Assembly (NCBI GenBank): GCA_946803715.1
Contig: CAMPET010000034.1
Span: 293,030-332,586 of the forward strand
Source of the DNA: Beroe ovata
Lineage: Eukaryota > Ctenophora > Nuda > Beroida > Beroidae
Direction: 5' to 3'
DNA: 39,557 nucleotides
Below the pieces are notes generated by a model that searched no databases, was not told the origin of the DNA, and was given only the letters and a program-made list of their open reading frames with translations. Below are positions 21,595-31,770 of this stretch, one piece after another. The stretch's first letter is position 1, and each line of letters starts with the position of its first letter. The position numbers were made by a program, and so were the translations under genes.

Positions 21595-24500
21595 ATGGCG
21601 ACTTCAGATGAAGAACTAACATGCTGGGTCGGTGGGTTAGATCCACAAGTGACGACGGAGATACTCTGGGAACTATTCATCCAGGTTTGGCACCATTCCA
21701 ACGATAGCCACACTTTGTCTATCGATGATAGACCCTATCGAGAATTTCATTTTTCAGACGGCCGGGCCTAGCATCGCCAGGCAAAGCCACACTCCGATGT
21801 TTATGTGACATTCTCATCGTGAATTATACTCTCCATCTCAGGCAGGACCCCTCCTCGATGTCAAGCTACCTGTGGACAGGGAGACGGGAGAACAGAGGAA
21901 CTTTGCATTCATCGCATACAAACACCCCATATCAGGTGCTGTTTCGGAATTAAACTCTTGCCGATTCCTCAATACTCAATTTCATGTCGTTGACTCATGA
22001 GTATTTACCCTATTAAACCTCTATTATATTTAAACCTCTACTATATTTTCCCAGGCCCGTACGCACAGAGGCTGTTTAACGGGATCAAGCTATTCGATAA
22101 GGTGATCAGAGTCCGCTACAAGGGGTCACAGCAGTTCGATTCGAACAAGTACCATGAGCTTTATGAGAAGCTGCTGGAGAAACTTGTTGTGGATAACCCT
22201 GATAAATACTCAGGTCCGTGGTGTCAATCAGTCATGAGTGGTGTCAATCAGTCATGAGTGGTGTCAATCAGTCATGAGTGGTGTCAATCAGTCATGAGTG
22301 GTGTCAATCAGTCATGAGTGGTNTCAACAGACACAACCACGAGAAACACGCAATGGAACCTGAGTTCTACTGCGAAACTTGTGACAAGTACTTTGACGAT
22401 AATCCCAAACTCAGGAGACACAAATGGCAGGTGGGCATCTCTTGTCAGAGATTTTTCCCGTATGTTTCTTTTTCCTCGTACCCAAATCACAACCTAACTC
22501 CATATTTCTTTCAGGTCCATGGCGGTACTGAAGCCCATCTAACATGTGAAGATTGCAACATCGAGTTCAACAGACGATCCCAGTACAACAGACATTTGCA
22601 CGAAAAACACGGTGACCCTTCGGTAAATAAATAACTTTGCAACGGATAATATCACTAACCTCCTTGCGTGGTATGTCACGTGATAGACCACGTGACTTAT
22701 TGATATCTCACTCTAGAGATAGCATGTGGTCTTAGAACAACCTGTGGAAACACACATTAAGATTTGTCCTATTTCATGTAAATACCTACTATGGATTCCC
22801 ATGTAATTTTGGACGCGGAATCGATTCCCGGTGGAATTTTCGACCTATCTTGCTTCCCTGAGGAGCTGCCCGTGAGGTGACCTCAAAACTCCCACTTCAG
22901 AAGGAACCTAAATTTTCACCGATTTCTCGATGAGCTAGCCCTGAAATTCCTCCAGATTAGGATTCTACGTCAAAAAATAGGCCGGAAACACATCTCTTCA
23001 GTATGTTTATACCTAAAATGGATTTTGTCGTTTTTTGATATCAGTGTGTCCCATTGATTTTCGCGGTTTTGATGTGCATGCTTCCCACAGGTTTGAAATC
23101 GTGATTTGGGCGTGGTTTCATTGCCCGTATGAACTTCAGATAACCCTAAAGGGGGTGGATATTTGTAGTAGGACAGTAGGAGAGATGATTTGGTGTAAAG
23201 TTGGCATCGTAGGTGCCCGTTAAGTCTTCATTAGAGACCTCTCAAAACAGAGCATAAAAGTGTGGGTGCATTCACTTCACTTTCTACCGATCGAAAATTC
23301 GAAGAAAAATTTTTCCCCCATTTTCATGTAAATACTATGGATTCCCATGTAATCTTGGACGCAGAATCGATTCCCGGTGGGATTTTCGCCCTATCCTTCT
23401 TCCCTGAGGAGCTGCCCGTCAGGTGACCTCAAAACTCCCACTTCAGAAGGAACCTCAATTTTCACCGATTTTTCGATGAGCTAGCGAAAAAATTCCTCCA
23501 GATTTGAATTCTACGTCAAAAAAATAGGCCAGAAACATATATGTTCAGTATGTTTCTACCTAAAATGGATTTTGCCGTTTTTTAATATCCGTGTGTCCCA
23601 TTGATTTTCGCGATTTTGATGCGCATGCTTCCCACAGGTTTGAAATCGTGATTTGGGCGTGGTTTCATTGCACGTATGAACTTCAGATAACCCTAAAGAG
23701 GGTGGATATTTGTAGTAGGACAGTAGGAGAGATGATTTGGTGTAAAGTTGGGATCGTAGGTGCCCGTTAAGTCTCCATTAGAGACCTCTCAAAACAGAGC
23801 ATAAAAGTGTGGGTGCATTCACTTCACTCTATACCGATCGAAAATTCGAAGAAAAATTTTTTCCCCATTTTCATGTAAATAGTAAGGATTCCCATGTAAT
23901 TTTGGACGCAGAATCGATTCCCGGTGAAATTTTTGCCCTATCTTGCTTCCTTGAGGAGCTGTTTGTCAGGTGACTTCACACCTTATATCTGCTTATCTGA
24001 GAAGAAATAAGAATTTGACTCGATTTCTCGATACACTTACGTAGCAACACGCGCGCCGTGAATTTTGAATAAAAAAGCAGATATCTGCTTTCTAGTGTCT
24101 AACTTGCCCCAGACTGCCCAAATCATAATAAAGATCTGTCATTACCTAACTTCCAGGTTGATTATTGTGAGTTATGTGACAAGTATTTCGATGATGGAAG
24201 GATGGCGGTGAAACACATGGACTCATTCCATGCAGCCGAACAGGGCCGTATCATGTGTGATCACTGTGGCGAGAGATTTGACAAGAAACACAAGCTGAAC
24301 GAGCATCTGTTTGTCATTCACGAGATATCCACTGATGCTCACTGTGACAAGTGTCAGAAGTTCTTTGATGATAAGAATGCGTTCAAGCGCCATTTCAAGC
24401 AGGTGAGACCCCAACTAGTCGTGACGTCACGCGTCACGTCACGCGTAACTCGTCTTAACTTGTCGTGACGTCACGCATGACTCCCACCGCATTTCTGTCT

Positions 24501-25421
24501 AATCTTTGTCCAACTTGATTATTGTTTAACCTTTAGAGTGAGTTAGTAGGCATTTCTTTGGTTGCTAGAATATAGTTAAACCCGTTAATTTCGTTCTCGA
24601 CAAAACTCCCTCACTAAAGTTCAACCCCCTCCCTTCCCCCCTTTTCCCAGGTTCACGAATTCTTTTCTCGACATAACTTCCCTACTAAAGATTAACCCCC
24701 TCCCCTCTTCCCCCGAGGTTTTTACCCCTCCCCCTTACCCCAGGTTTTTACCCCTCCCCTCCCCAGGTACACGGCGACACGGAGGGCTGGGTGTGCGAGA
24801 CATGCGAGGAAACATTCCCCCGTCGTACCATCCTGAACCGTCACCGCCACGANAATTATAATAGCGTCGAGCTGGTGTCAAGGGATTGCAAGTGGTGTCA
24901 AGAGGTGAAACTGGTGTCACGTATCTGTGAGCGGTTTCAAAATGAATGATGTAATTGTAACTGGTGTCGATGTTATCCATTTCATGCTTCTCACAGGATA
25001 TTTTGCAGGTATATTCGAGGAAATTGAGGAACTGAAGTCGAGCTATATCGGTAACAGGATAGTGTACGAAGAGGACGACAACTTTGCCGGCTACAACAAA
25101 TCCCAGGGATCACACTCGTCATCCAGACACCATGACGCCAGTCATCATGACACCAGTCACCATGGTAACAGTGACTCGCGTGGTTACCGTAGTTCAGGTT
25201 ACCATGGTAACTCACGTCACCATGACAGCTACGACAGACGGCAGAGTGACCACTATGACAGCAGATCACATGATTGGTCACGTGATAGCAGGTCACGTGA
25301 CTCGGACTGGTCACATGACAGTAGGTCACGTGACTCGGACTGGTCACGTGATCGGCACGGAAAGCATAGAAGGATGAACAATGAAGAATCTTTCTACCGT
25401 CAAAGGGGAAGCAGGTTTTAA
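21595..25421 (+). CDS. RBM7/RBM11-like RRM protein with C2H2 fingers and an RS-like tail
   Basis: Exons by eye: 21595-21684, 21842-21935, 22055-22213, a broken exon about 22324-22430, 22515-22622, 24157-24402, 24767-about 24874 (broken), and 24997 or 25009-25421. The first three make one RRM: RNP2 CWVGGL (residues 10-15), LWELFIQAGPLLDVKLP, RNP1 RNFAFIAY (49-56) and PYAQRLFNGIKLFDKVIRV. PYA-x2-LxNGIKL is typical of RBM7/RBM11; WVGGLD also recalls SF3B4. RBM7 belongs to the nuclear exosome targeting complex. Six C2H2 fingers or finger parts follow (YCETC, LTCEDC, YCELC, IMCDHC, AHCDKC, WVCETC), then a tail of SRD, RDSDW, SRHHD and YDRR repeats. Two introns lie inside H-x4-H (KWQ|VHG and FKQ|VHG). 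Known RBM7 proteins have no C2H2 fingers. Ns at 22323 and 24852 break two fingers, so the full protein cannot be read. Confidence 0.82.
22221..22320. repeat. Five exact copies of a 20-bp minisatellite
   Basis: The unit GTGTCAATCAGTCATGAGTG repeats five times without change, directly after exon 3 of the RRM gene, and runs into GTN at 22321-22323. Coding sequence that looks like the second half of a finger (NRHNHEKHA) starts at once after the N, so the repeat is probably collapsed or misjoined. Confidence 0.97.
22623..22634 (+). other. Read-through stop after finger exon 22515-22622
   Basis: If the donor TCG|GTAAAT is not used, the frame adds VNK and stops at TAA. A retained-intron isoform would therefore end after the second visible finger. 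Confidence 0.35.
22772..23976. repeat. About 550-bp tandem duplication, 2.2 copies
   Basis: Copies start with TTTCATGTAAATAC at 22772, 23322 and 23869 (the last a partial copy of about 108 bases). Copies 1 and 2 match closely throughout, for example GATTCCCATGTAAT, GAGGAGCTGCCCGT and GTAGTAGGACAGTAGGAGAG. All lie in one intron of the RRM gene. I see no coding capacity or transposon ends. Confidence 0.95.
24419..24480. repeat. Cluster of TGACGTCACGC elements
   Basis: TGACGTCACGCGTCACGTCACGC and a later TGACGTCACGCATGAC sit in about 60 bases just inside an intron. TGACGTCA is the CREB/ATF palindrome. It may be simple local duplication. Confidence 0.6.
24585..24766 (+). repeat. Duplicated pyrimidine tract with several candidate acceptors
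   Basis: Two related blocks (CTCGACAAAACTCCCTCACTA, then CTCGACATAACTTCCCTACTA) and two copies of AGGTTTTTACCCCTCCCC precede finger exon 24767. Several CCCAG acceptor-like ends occur. The one at 24652 would open VHEFFSRHNFPTKD and a stop, which completes an H-x4-H finger but truncates the protein. Confidence 0.7.
24867..24970. repeat. Degenerate GGTGTCA repeat cluster
   Basis: CTGGTGTCA, GTGGTGTCA, CTGGTGTCA and CTGGTGTCG recur here. The segment GAGCGGTTTC is shared with a similar cluster in SRP54 intron 3. Confidence 0.7.
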
Positions 25422-25702
25422 TATACTCATCTACCTATGATAATAACAAAAGTGTTGCGAGCTCTGTGAGTGACTCCTGAAATTTATCATCGCGCGCAGG
25501 GAGCACCCTTGTGCGCGGCGTAGATATCTGAAGTGTGAAGTTCAAATTCATCCACCGAAGTTTCAGATTCATTCATCGAACTCGCAACATCTATAACTTC
25601 ACATCGTATCAGTTTGAACTGTGATTTTCTCAGTGTTTTTAATTTGCATTTTTATACCGCTTGCCCTGTGAGCACTCTTAATTCAGGTTCTGACTGTTGT
25701 TG

Positions 25703-25708
25703 ATTAAA
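25703..25708 (+). terminator. Candidate polyadenylation signal ATTAAA
   Basis: It lies 282 bases past the stop of the RRM-finger gene and is the nearest good hexamer. Confidence 0.35.
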
Positions 25709-26375
25709 TCTGTCGGTTTGTAATAGAATTAGGTTTTTACCTATTCAGATAAGGATATGGTTGTTGGTTTATGAGAGCCAATAGACTCACGTTTTATATC
25801 GGAGTGATATTCCAGGAAGGACCGAAATGGTTATGATTTAGGTTTTCCCAGCGACTATTGATGTCCATCACGCAAGCTGTGCATCGTGTGGCATGCATAC
25901 ACATGTGATAACAAGAAGTTCCAAAGAAAGACCAAATTTTCGAGTTATGGCATCTTAAAATCATTTCAAATACATCCAAATGATCAAATACTGTATTGAT
26001 ACGATAACTTTGGTTGAAAAAACAAAAATTCAGAATGAAATTTTGCTTAATTTTGCGCATTCATCCACTGCACGCCTTCGGCTTCAAAATAATCAAAAAC
26101 ATCACTCAGTTCCGTGACCCAAGAATCACGAAACGGAGCCTAACTGAAAACCATGATGAAATTCCGAGTTTCTTCCCAACACGATTTCGTGTCTGTATAG
26201 ATGATTTGCCTTAGTAATTATCGGAATGAGGCTATCTTTCAACACCTATAGACACCGAATACTGACATATCGTTTCGTCATTTCACACGTTATTCAATGA
26301 CATCATCAGATGTGACGTCATCACTCATGATACATAGCGAGAGATGTCAGATCATCAGTCATCATCATCAGATGA
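25709..26375. other. Region between convergent genes, nothing recognised
   Basis: The RRM gene (plus) and the four-pass membrane protein gene (minus) end towards each other here. I see AT-rich sequence, a TGACGTCA near 26309 and ATCATC/GATGAT repeats near 26350, but no exon. Confidence 0.45.
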
Positions 26376-28780
26376 TCAGACATGATCTGCTCGCTGGCCT
26401 GTGGTCCATCTCACGCTAGCGGGGGAAGCTGCCATACTGTCCTCATCTTCACTGCCACTCGACACCTTGTCCTCATCTTCATTGCCCTGTGGATCACGGG
26501 GAAATATCAAAATATGAGAATTTTATGAGTCAGTATATGGAGTAGCCGTCAATTGGCATGTGTCCGTCAATCAACATACGTAACGTGGGAAGTGACAGTT
26601 TAGGGACAGCCGTCTTGATTGACAGGCGGATTGAAATGAGACAATGTGACATGTTTCTAGTACATGTCAATGTGTGACATGTGCCATGCTAAACGATTCT
26701 GCAGAAAGAACCAGCATGGGCCGTGGAAGTCAGGCAAAGCTCTCTAAATCTTATCGATGAGTTATGAGCTATGCAGAAAAGCTGTTAATTTGTGAACTAG
26801 ACTAGATCAGCAGCTGTAATAGAGAAGCTAGCATGGTGTGATACAGTAGTGGCCTGAGTCTACTGCTATAATACTATGTGTGTGGATAGAAGAGGAGATA
26901 GATGCCACGAGAGAGAATGTATGTGTGTTGGAAGATACAGAGCTGTATGTCATCAAATCAGACTTCTCGCCTCCTCTGTGAACAATATAGAGGATCTGAC
27001 ATCAAGAATCACTTCTGTCCTCGTTAAATGCCATGGTGGTGTCACATATGATGATGATCGACGTGTGTGTCCACATGACACTCGCACACAAGACCTCTAA
27101 TAAAGGTCTTGTGTGCGAGACCTATATATTATGTGGCTTCGACAAATGCTCGAGTATTTTGGGATATAGCTAACTTAAACTACAGTTTATATCTAGCTAA
27201 CCACAGTTTTATCACTGTAGTAGGAGATAAGATGCTGAGCTATGTTCATGACAGCTTCATATTGACAGATCGGATGATTTGTGATTCTGAGACATTGACA
27301 TGGTATTTGATATTAGAGTGGTAGTGCCCTTGATTAGCCCCGCTAAACTCTGAAATACTCACAGCCTCAGCCTCCGCCCTCTTTTCATCCTTGTGCTTCA
27401 GGTGCCAGAATGCGTAGCACATTATCGTAAGTAGGAGAATCATAATCTGAAGAAGATAGACGATCAATATTCGATCAGGAAATCAATTTTCGAGTTATCT
27501 CATAACAAAATAGGTAGCGAAAATGCTGCCATGTTCTCAATGCGATCTTTGGGGCGTAGGGCGACGCCGACTTAAGGGCGTGGTTTACATGATTCATTGT
27601 TTACCTGAACTGACATGACGATTGCCCATTGATTGGCTCTGGATTTGGTGGTTCTTCGCCGTGTGTTATTGGGAAACCTGGGGTTAATTAACTGTTAATA
27701 ACAATTTGTTAGCCCGCTTCATTACTGATGTTTACCAGACTCAATTTTCAAGAAAAAGAACAAGTTGAGACAGAGAATGCTGGAACCCCTGCTCACCCGC
27801 AAATAAGTGGTTTCTGATGTAGACTTAGCCCTGTAGAAAACATAATGAGAAAAGACAGGACAGTCGGTCCGAAGCCCCTCTTGAAGCCATCAGCGGAGAA
27901 GAGTTTCGGGAGTCCTGTCATGAGACTGGTCAGGATGAGACACACGAACAGTACGATTGCCTCTGATTCCGAGCATTTGAGATTCAGGCTGGTCCCACTC
28001 GCTGCAGAGGTCAGGCAGGCGACGATCCTGAAATCACAGATCTTGAGTGCTGATTCTCGGAGTTTCCTCTTTAATTTCCATCGAGCATTATATCTCAATC
28101 ATATATGATTCCTCAGAAACCCCCTAGCCTGACCACTCACCCATATTAACCTAGCCACTCACTCAGTTACCCGGCGAACTTATCTGACACCTGATGTCCT
28201 GATACCCCACAACTCCCTCAATAGCCTGACAACTTACCTGACAACTTACCTGACAACTTACCTGACAACTTACCTGACAACTTACCTGACAACTTACCTG
28301 ACAACTTACCTGATAGCACATATTCATCACTCACCAGTAGCCAAAGTGTCCGAATAGAATATGTCTGTGTTTGGGCAGCCATCTCTTGAATGTGCTGCTT
28401 TTGGGTAATTTCGGTATGAAGAAACAGCATTTTATGCACGCTACTTCCGTTTCCTCTGAAATGCGAGTAATTGTGAGTAACAATTCCTTGAAAGAATAAA
28501 ATTCCCCTAGGTAGTTTCTCAAGTTTATAACCCGGCTAGACAATTTTTTGAGCAATTATCCCTAAATTTGCCCAATGTCCATTTGCACGATTTTTCAATT
28601 ACTATGCTGTTGGAACGGCCTCGATTCATCCTGTCTCCTCTGTTTCTTGAACTGTTTCCACGTGTCTGGGTCTTCCACCGCAGTAGAGGTATGCAGATGG
28701 TCTATGTTGTTACTCGCAGCAAACGGATCATCATCGTCGTTGAGAAAACTCCCGGCTGATTTTGAGTGGTTCTTCGGCAT
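26376..28780 (-). CDS. Four-pass membrane protein, six exons
   Basis: Minus-strand exons, in order: 28780-28603, 28455-28335, 28027-27797, 27677-27605, 27446-27363 and 26486-26376. All have GT-AG ends and continuous phase, giving 265 residues. The start is ATG at 28780 (MPKNHSKS), since the frame beyond it has only a GTG. The hydrophilic N-terminus carries NDDDDPF. Hydrophobic segments lie at about 91-110 (HILFGHFGYWIVACLTSAAS), 123-140 (AIVLFVCLILTSLMTGLP), 153-170 (GPTVLSFLIMFSTGLSLH) and 194-216 (WAIVMSVQIMILLLTIMCYAFW). A charged tail with DEKRAEAEA and two acidic runs (NEDEDK, SEDEDS) follows. A cytosolic location of both ends is expected for four helices. The layout loosely recalls TMEM179 or MARVEL proteins, but I do not recognise the family. 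Confidence 0.82.
27081..27119. repeat. Perfect 16-bp inverted repeat with 7-base loop
   Basis: CTCGCACACAAGACCT and its exact complement flank CTAATAA. It lies in the last intron of the four-pass protein gene. The loop and right arm give AATAAA on the plus strand, but no plus-strand gene ends here. Confidence 0.9.
28225..28312. repeat. 12-bp tandem array, seven full units
   Basis: CCTGACAACTTA repeats seven times and a partial eighth follows. Read on the minus strand (sense for the host gene) each junction is CAGGTAAGTTGT, an ideal 5' splice site. The array starts 23 bases inside intron 2, just after the true donor at 28334. Confidence 0.97.
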
Positions 28781-31078
28781 TTTCACGACTTTCTGCGTTT
28801 TTTAATAAGGCTCAGCGAGGTCAAGAGAAAGTTGTACGTTGGTGCATCAGAGTTTGAATGTATATTTCGCGAAGAAATATGCCGGAGAAAAGCGCATAAA
28901 TTTGAAGCCAAAGAAATGAATTTTTTAAAGAGCGATAGAATTTTGCCATTGCGATTTCGGTATGAGTGGTGAAGGGGGAGAAAAGACAAACGCGGGATAT
29001 TATTAACTAGTCAAATACAAGGAAATATTCCCCTCAATCCATTTAATATGTTTCTAAGAGACCATTACGAAGCGCAAAATTAAACGTGTAAGTGCTAAGT
29101 ACTGAGAAATAATTGTGAAACCTCATGTTCCGTTACAAACGTCGTAAATTATCGTTGTATTAAAACTTATCAAAGACGCGATAAAAACACCCTCAATGAA
29201 AGTCGTGATAGCCCGCTCAAGAAACGTTAGTAAGTGTAACGTAAGTACTATAAGTAAGTAGGTAAGTGTAGTCGTGGTGAAAGTATTTTATGACACCAAA
29301 ATTGTGACCTCTGCAGTCAGAGTTAGTAAATTCTATACTGTATATGTCGACATGTCGAACTTCTGTCAAAATTTGCAAGTCTGATCTTGAGGAAGCGTTG
29401 CTCAATTTGGTAGGATTGTGTGATGATGTCATAATCAAGGAATTGCGTGGGAATTTTACTCTCTGTGAGTGTGATTGAAATTGAGTCTATTTACTGGTTA
29501 AGATGAAAGGTTATCCTGAACTTTGGAATATTTTGAAGGAAACGTTTAATCATTTTCATCAATATTGGAGGGCTTTTTATTTACCTTTGAAAGTCTCTGT
29601 TCTTTTCCTGAAAGGCATGCTGAATATGTGGGTATCTGATTTATGTTTATCTGTTTCTCTCGATCATTGATAACCCCTTAAGGAATTGATATTTATCGTT
29701 AAGTTGGTCATAAAACGAACGGTTCAAACTTTTAGGTATCGATACGATCAATCGCTTCCCCGAAAAAGCGAAATAAAATATGATTTACTGACAAAACTTA
29801 CAGCAAACGCGATTTGTTGCGATAGAATTTCAAAATATTTGGTGTACAATGCGTGATCGGTATAATACAGCGCTATGGCTTGCTCAAAATCATGTCTTTA
29901 GTAGGGTTTTGTGAAGGGTAACTTGCTAATGAACCGACCTGTACATTTCTGAGATACTCTTCCTATCATATTATGGTTTTATACGCCAAAGGAGGCGACT
30001 ATGGAAAAGTTGGGGTGGGTGGTTTGATCATTTCGAATCATCTGCACTCTGCAGGGGTCAGGGGAATTAGGAATAGGTGTTATCTGTGGATGTGTTTCAT
30101 TGCCGATCCAATCATAAGTTGGATTGGAAGTAATAAGAAGAAGAGATCAGACTGATGTTTAGAGAAATGGACGTCTTCGAACGATAATAATTGTTGTTTA
30201 AACAAACTATTACCATTGTTGAAAATAGAATCTGTATTTACCTTTGTCCTCAAATTGTACAGAACGAAAAAGGAAACTTCGCAAGCAAGCAATGTGTTAT
30301 GGAATAAGGAAGTCGAATGGAATTGTATACATTATTCTGACATCATAATTCAATTCTGGCATCATGAATTGACAAATGAAATCAGAATTGTGATGCAATC
30401 TGGCAATCATTATACGTGAACTGTTTTGTTTGAATCAAAAATTTGGCCTCACGTTGTTACCCCGCCGCCTGTACCAAAACAAAGGACCGAACTGATTGAA
30501 ATCTGATTTGAGTGTTGTGCCAAAAACCTGAAATAACCCCGAAAATCATGCCACATTGCCACAGACCCTCACCAAATGGGATGACCAGTGCACAGGAAGC
30601 TATGATTATAAAAAATAATATCAGAGAGTGAGCCTTGTTTTACTTTTATAAATAGTTTTTGTCAACACATACCGCTATGCAATTAATCAAACGATTTGCA
30701 GGGGTCATTCCGCGTTGATTCCGTGTCAAATCAGTGATCATCCCTGGTTTTAGAGAGATAACAACAAATGTAGCCGTTGACGGCCACAACAAATGCAAAC
30801 GTTGACGACTAAAGATGACAGAAGAATACACGTCGCACTACATAGGATATGATGTTCATAAATAGGTTGTATTACAGTATATATTAGGTTTAATAATTAT
30901 TATAGCTCAAAGCTCGTCATATATTACGCATATCTCATATATACGAGACAAAGCAAGGACATAATATGTGCCCTCTCTGTGGGTAATGACCTCCTAACAT
31001 TTGACCTGGTGAGTGCTATCAGTACTCATATACATGGATAGAAGGTGACATCATATGTATGTTTTCCCATGTGTGTGC

Positions 31079-31152
31079 GTGTATGTGTGTGTGTGTGTGT
31101 GTATGTGTGTGTGTGTTTGTGTTTGCGTGTGTGAGTGAGTGTGTGTGTGCGT
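31079..31152. repeat. TG/CA microsatellite
   Basis: TG dinucleotides with a few interruptions. Confidence 0.95.
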
Positions 31153-31674
31153 GCCACTCAGTCGATGACAGACGTACCTATCGGATACACTGTTATTTGA
31201 GACAGCGTGCAGGTTATCTAACAGTGTCAACGGGTAATTGTGAGGGTGCTCTGCGATAATAGGCATCACGTTAGTTAAACACAAGAAAATGTTTTAGCTT
31301 TTGAATTATAGATTGAAATGATCTAATAATTAATTTTCTATCAACAGAATGTTGGCAAATTTAATGGGGTTTAAAATCAGCTACTGAATAGGTAGTGAAT
31401 ACTTATAGTGAGCTAACAAAGTTACCGTATCGATAGTTAAAGTATCACTATACCGATACTGCCACAACTCATGTGGCTGACGGAATGCAAGTGCAATTCG
31501 TGACTATGATAAGCTCATCAGGTATGACACAATCATATGCCTTGACACCTCACCAATATAATAAGTTAAAGGTGTCAATTGCTGAGAGTTTAACAGATAC
31601 AATGATTTAACAACTGTTGATAATGATATGTGTCATTTGCCAGCTCACAAATTGTGGTCATGCAAGAGCACTAA

Positions 31675-31770
31675 AAAAGTTAAATAAGTAAATAAGTAAG
31701 TTAAATAAGTAAGTTAAATAAGTAAGTTAGATAAGTCAATAAGTTAATTAATAGTTAAATAAGTAAGACT
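31675..31770. repeat. Degenerate tandem repeat, GTTAAATAAGTAA type
   Basis: Units of GTTAAATAAGTAA and variants run for about 95 bases. Confidence 0.9.

Noticed and set aside
24652-24700. Extra finger exon opening VHEFFSRHNFPTKD
   Set aside because: It ends in a stop after 14 codons and lies in a duplicated pyrimidine tract. Kept only as a possible minor isoform.
24991-25377. His/Thr/Val-rich frames overlapping the end of the RRM gene on both strands
   Set aside because: Shadows of the repetitive RS-like coding sequence, whose own frame is continuous with the rest of the gene.
28218-28439. Frame with repeated SGKL
   Set aside because: A shadow of the 12-bp intronic tandem repeat and of exon 2 in another frame.
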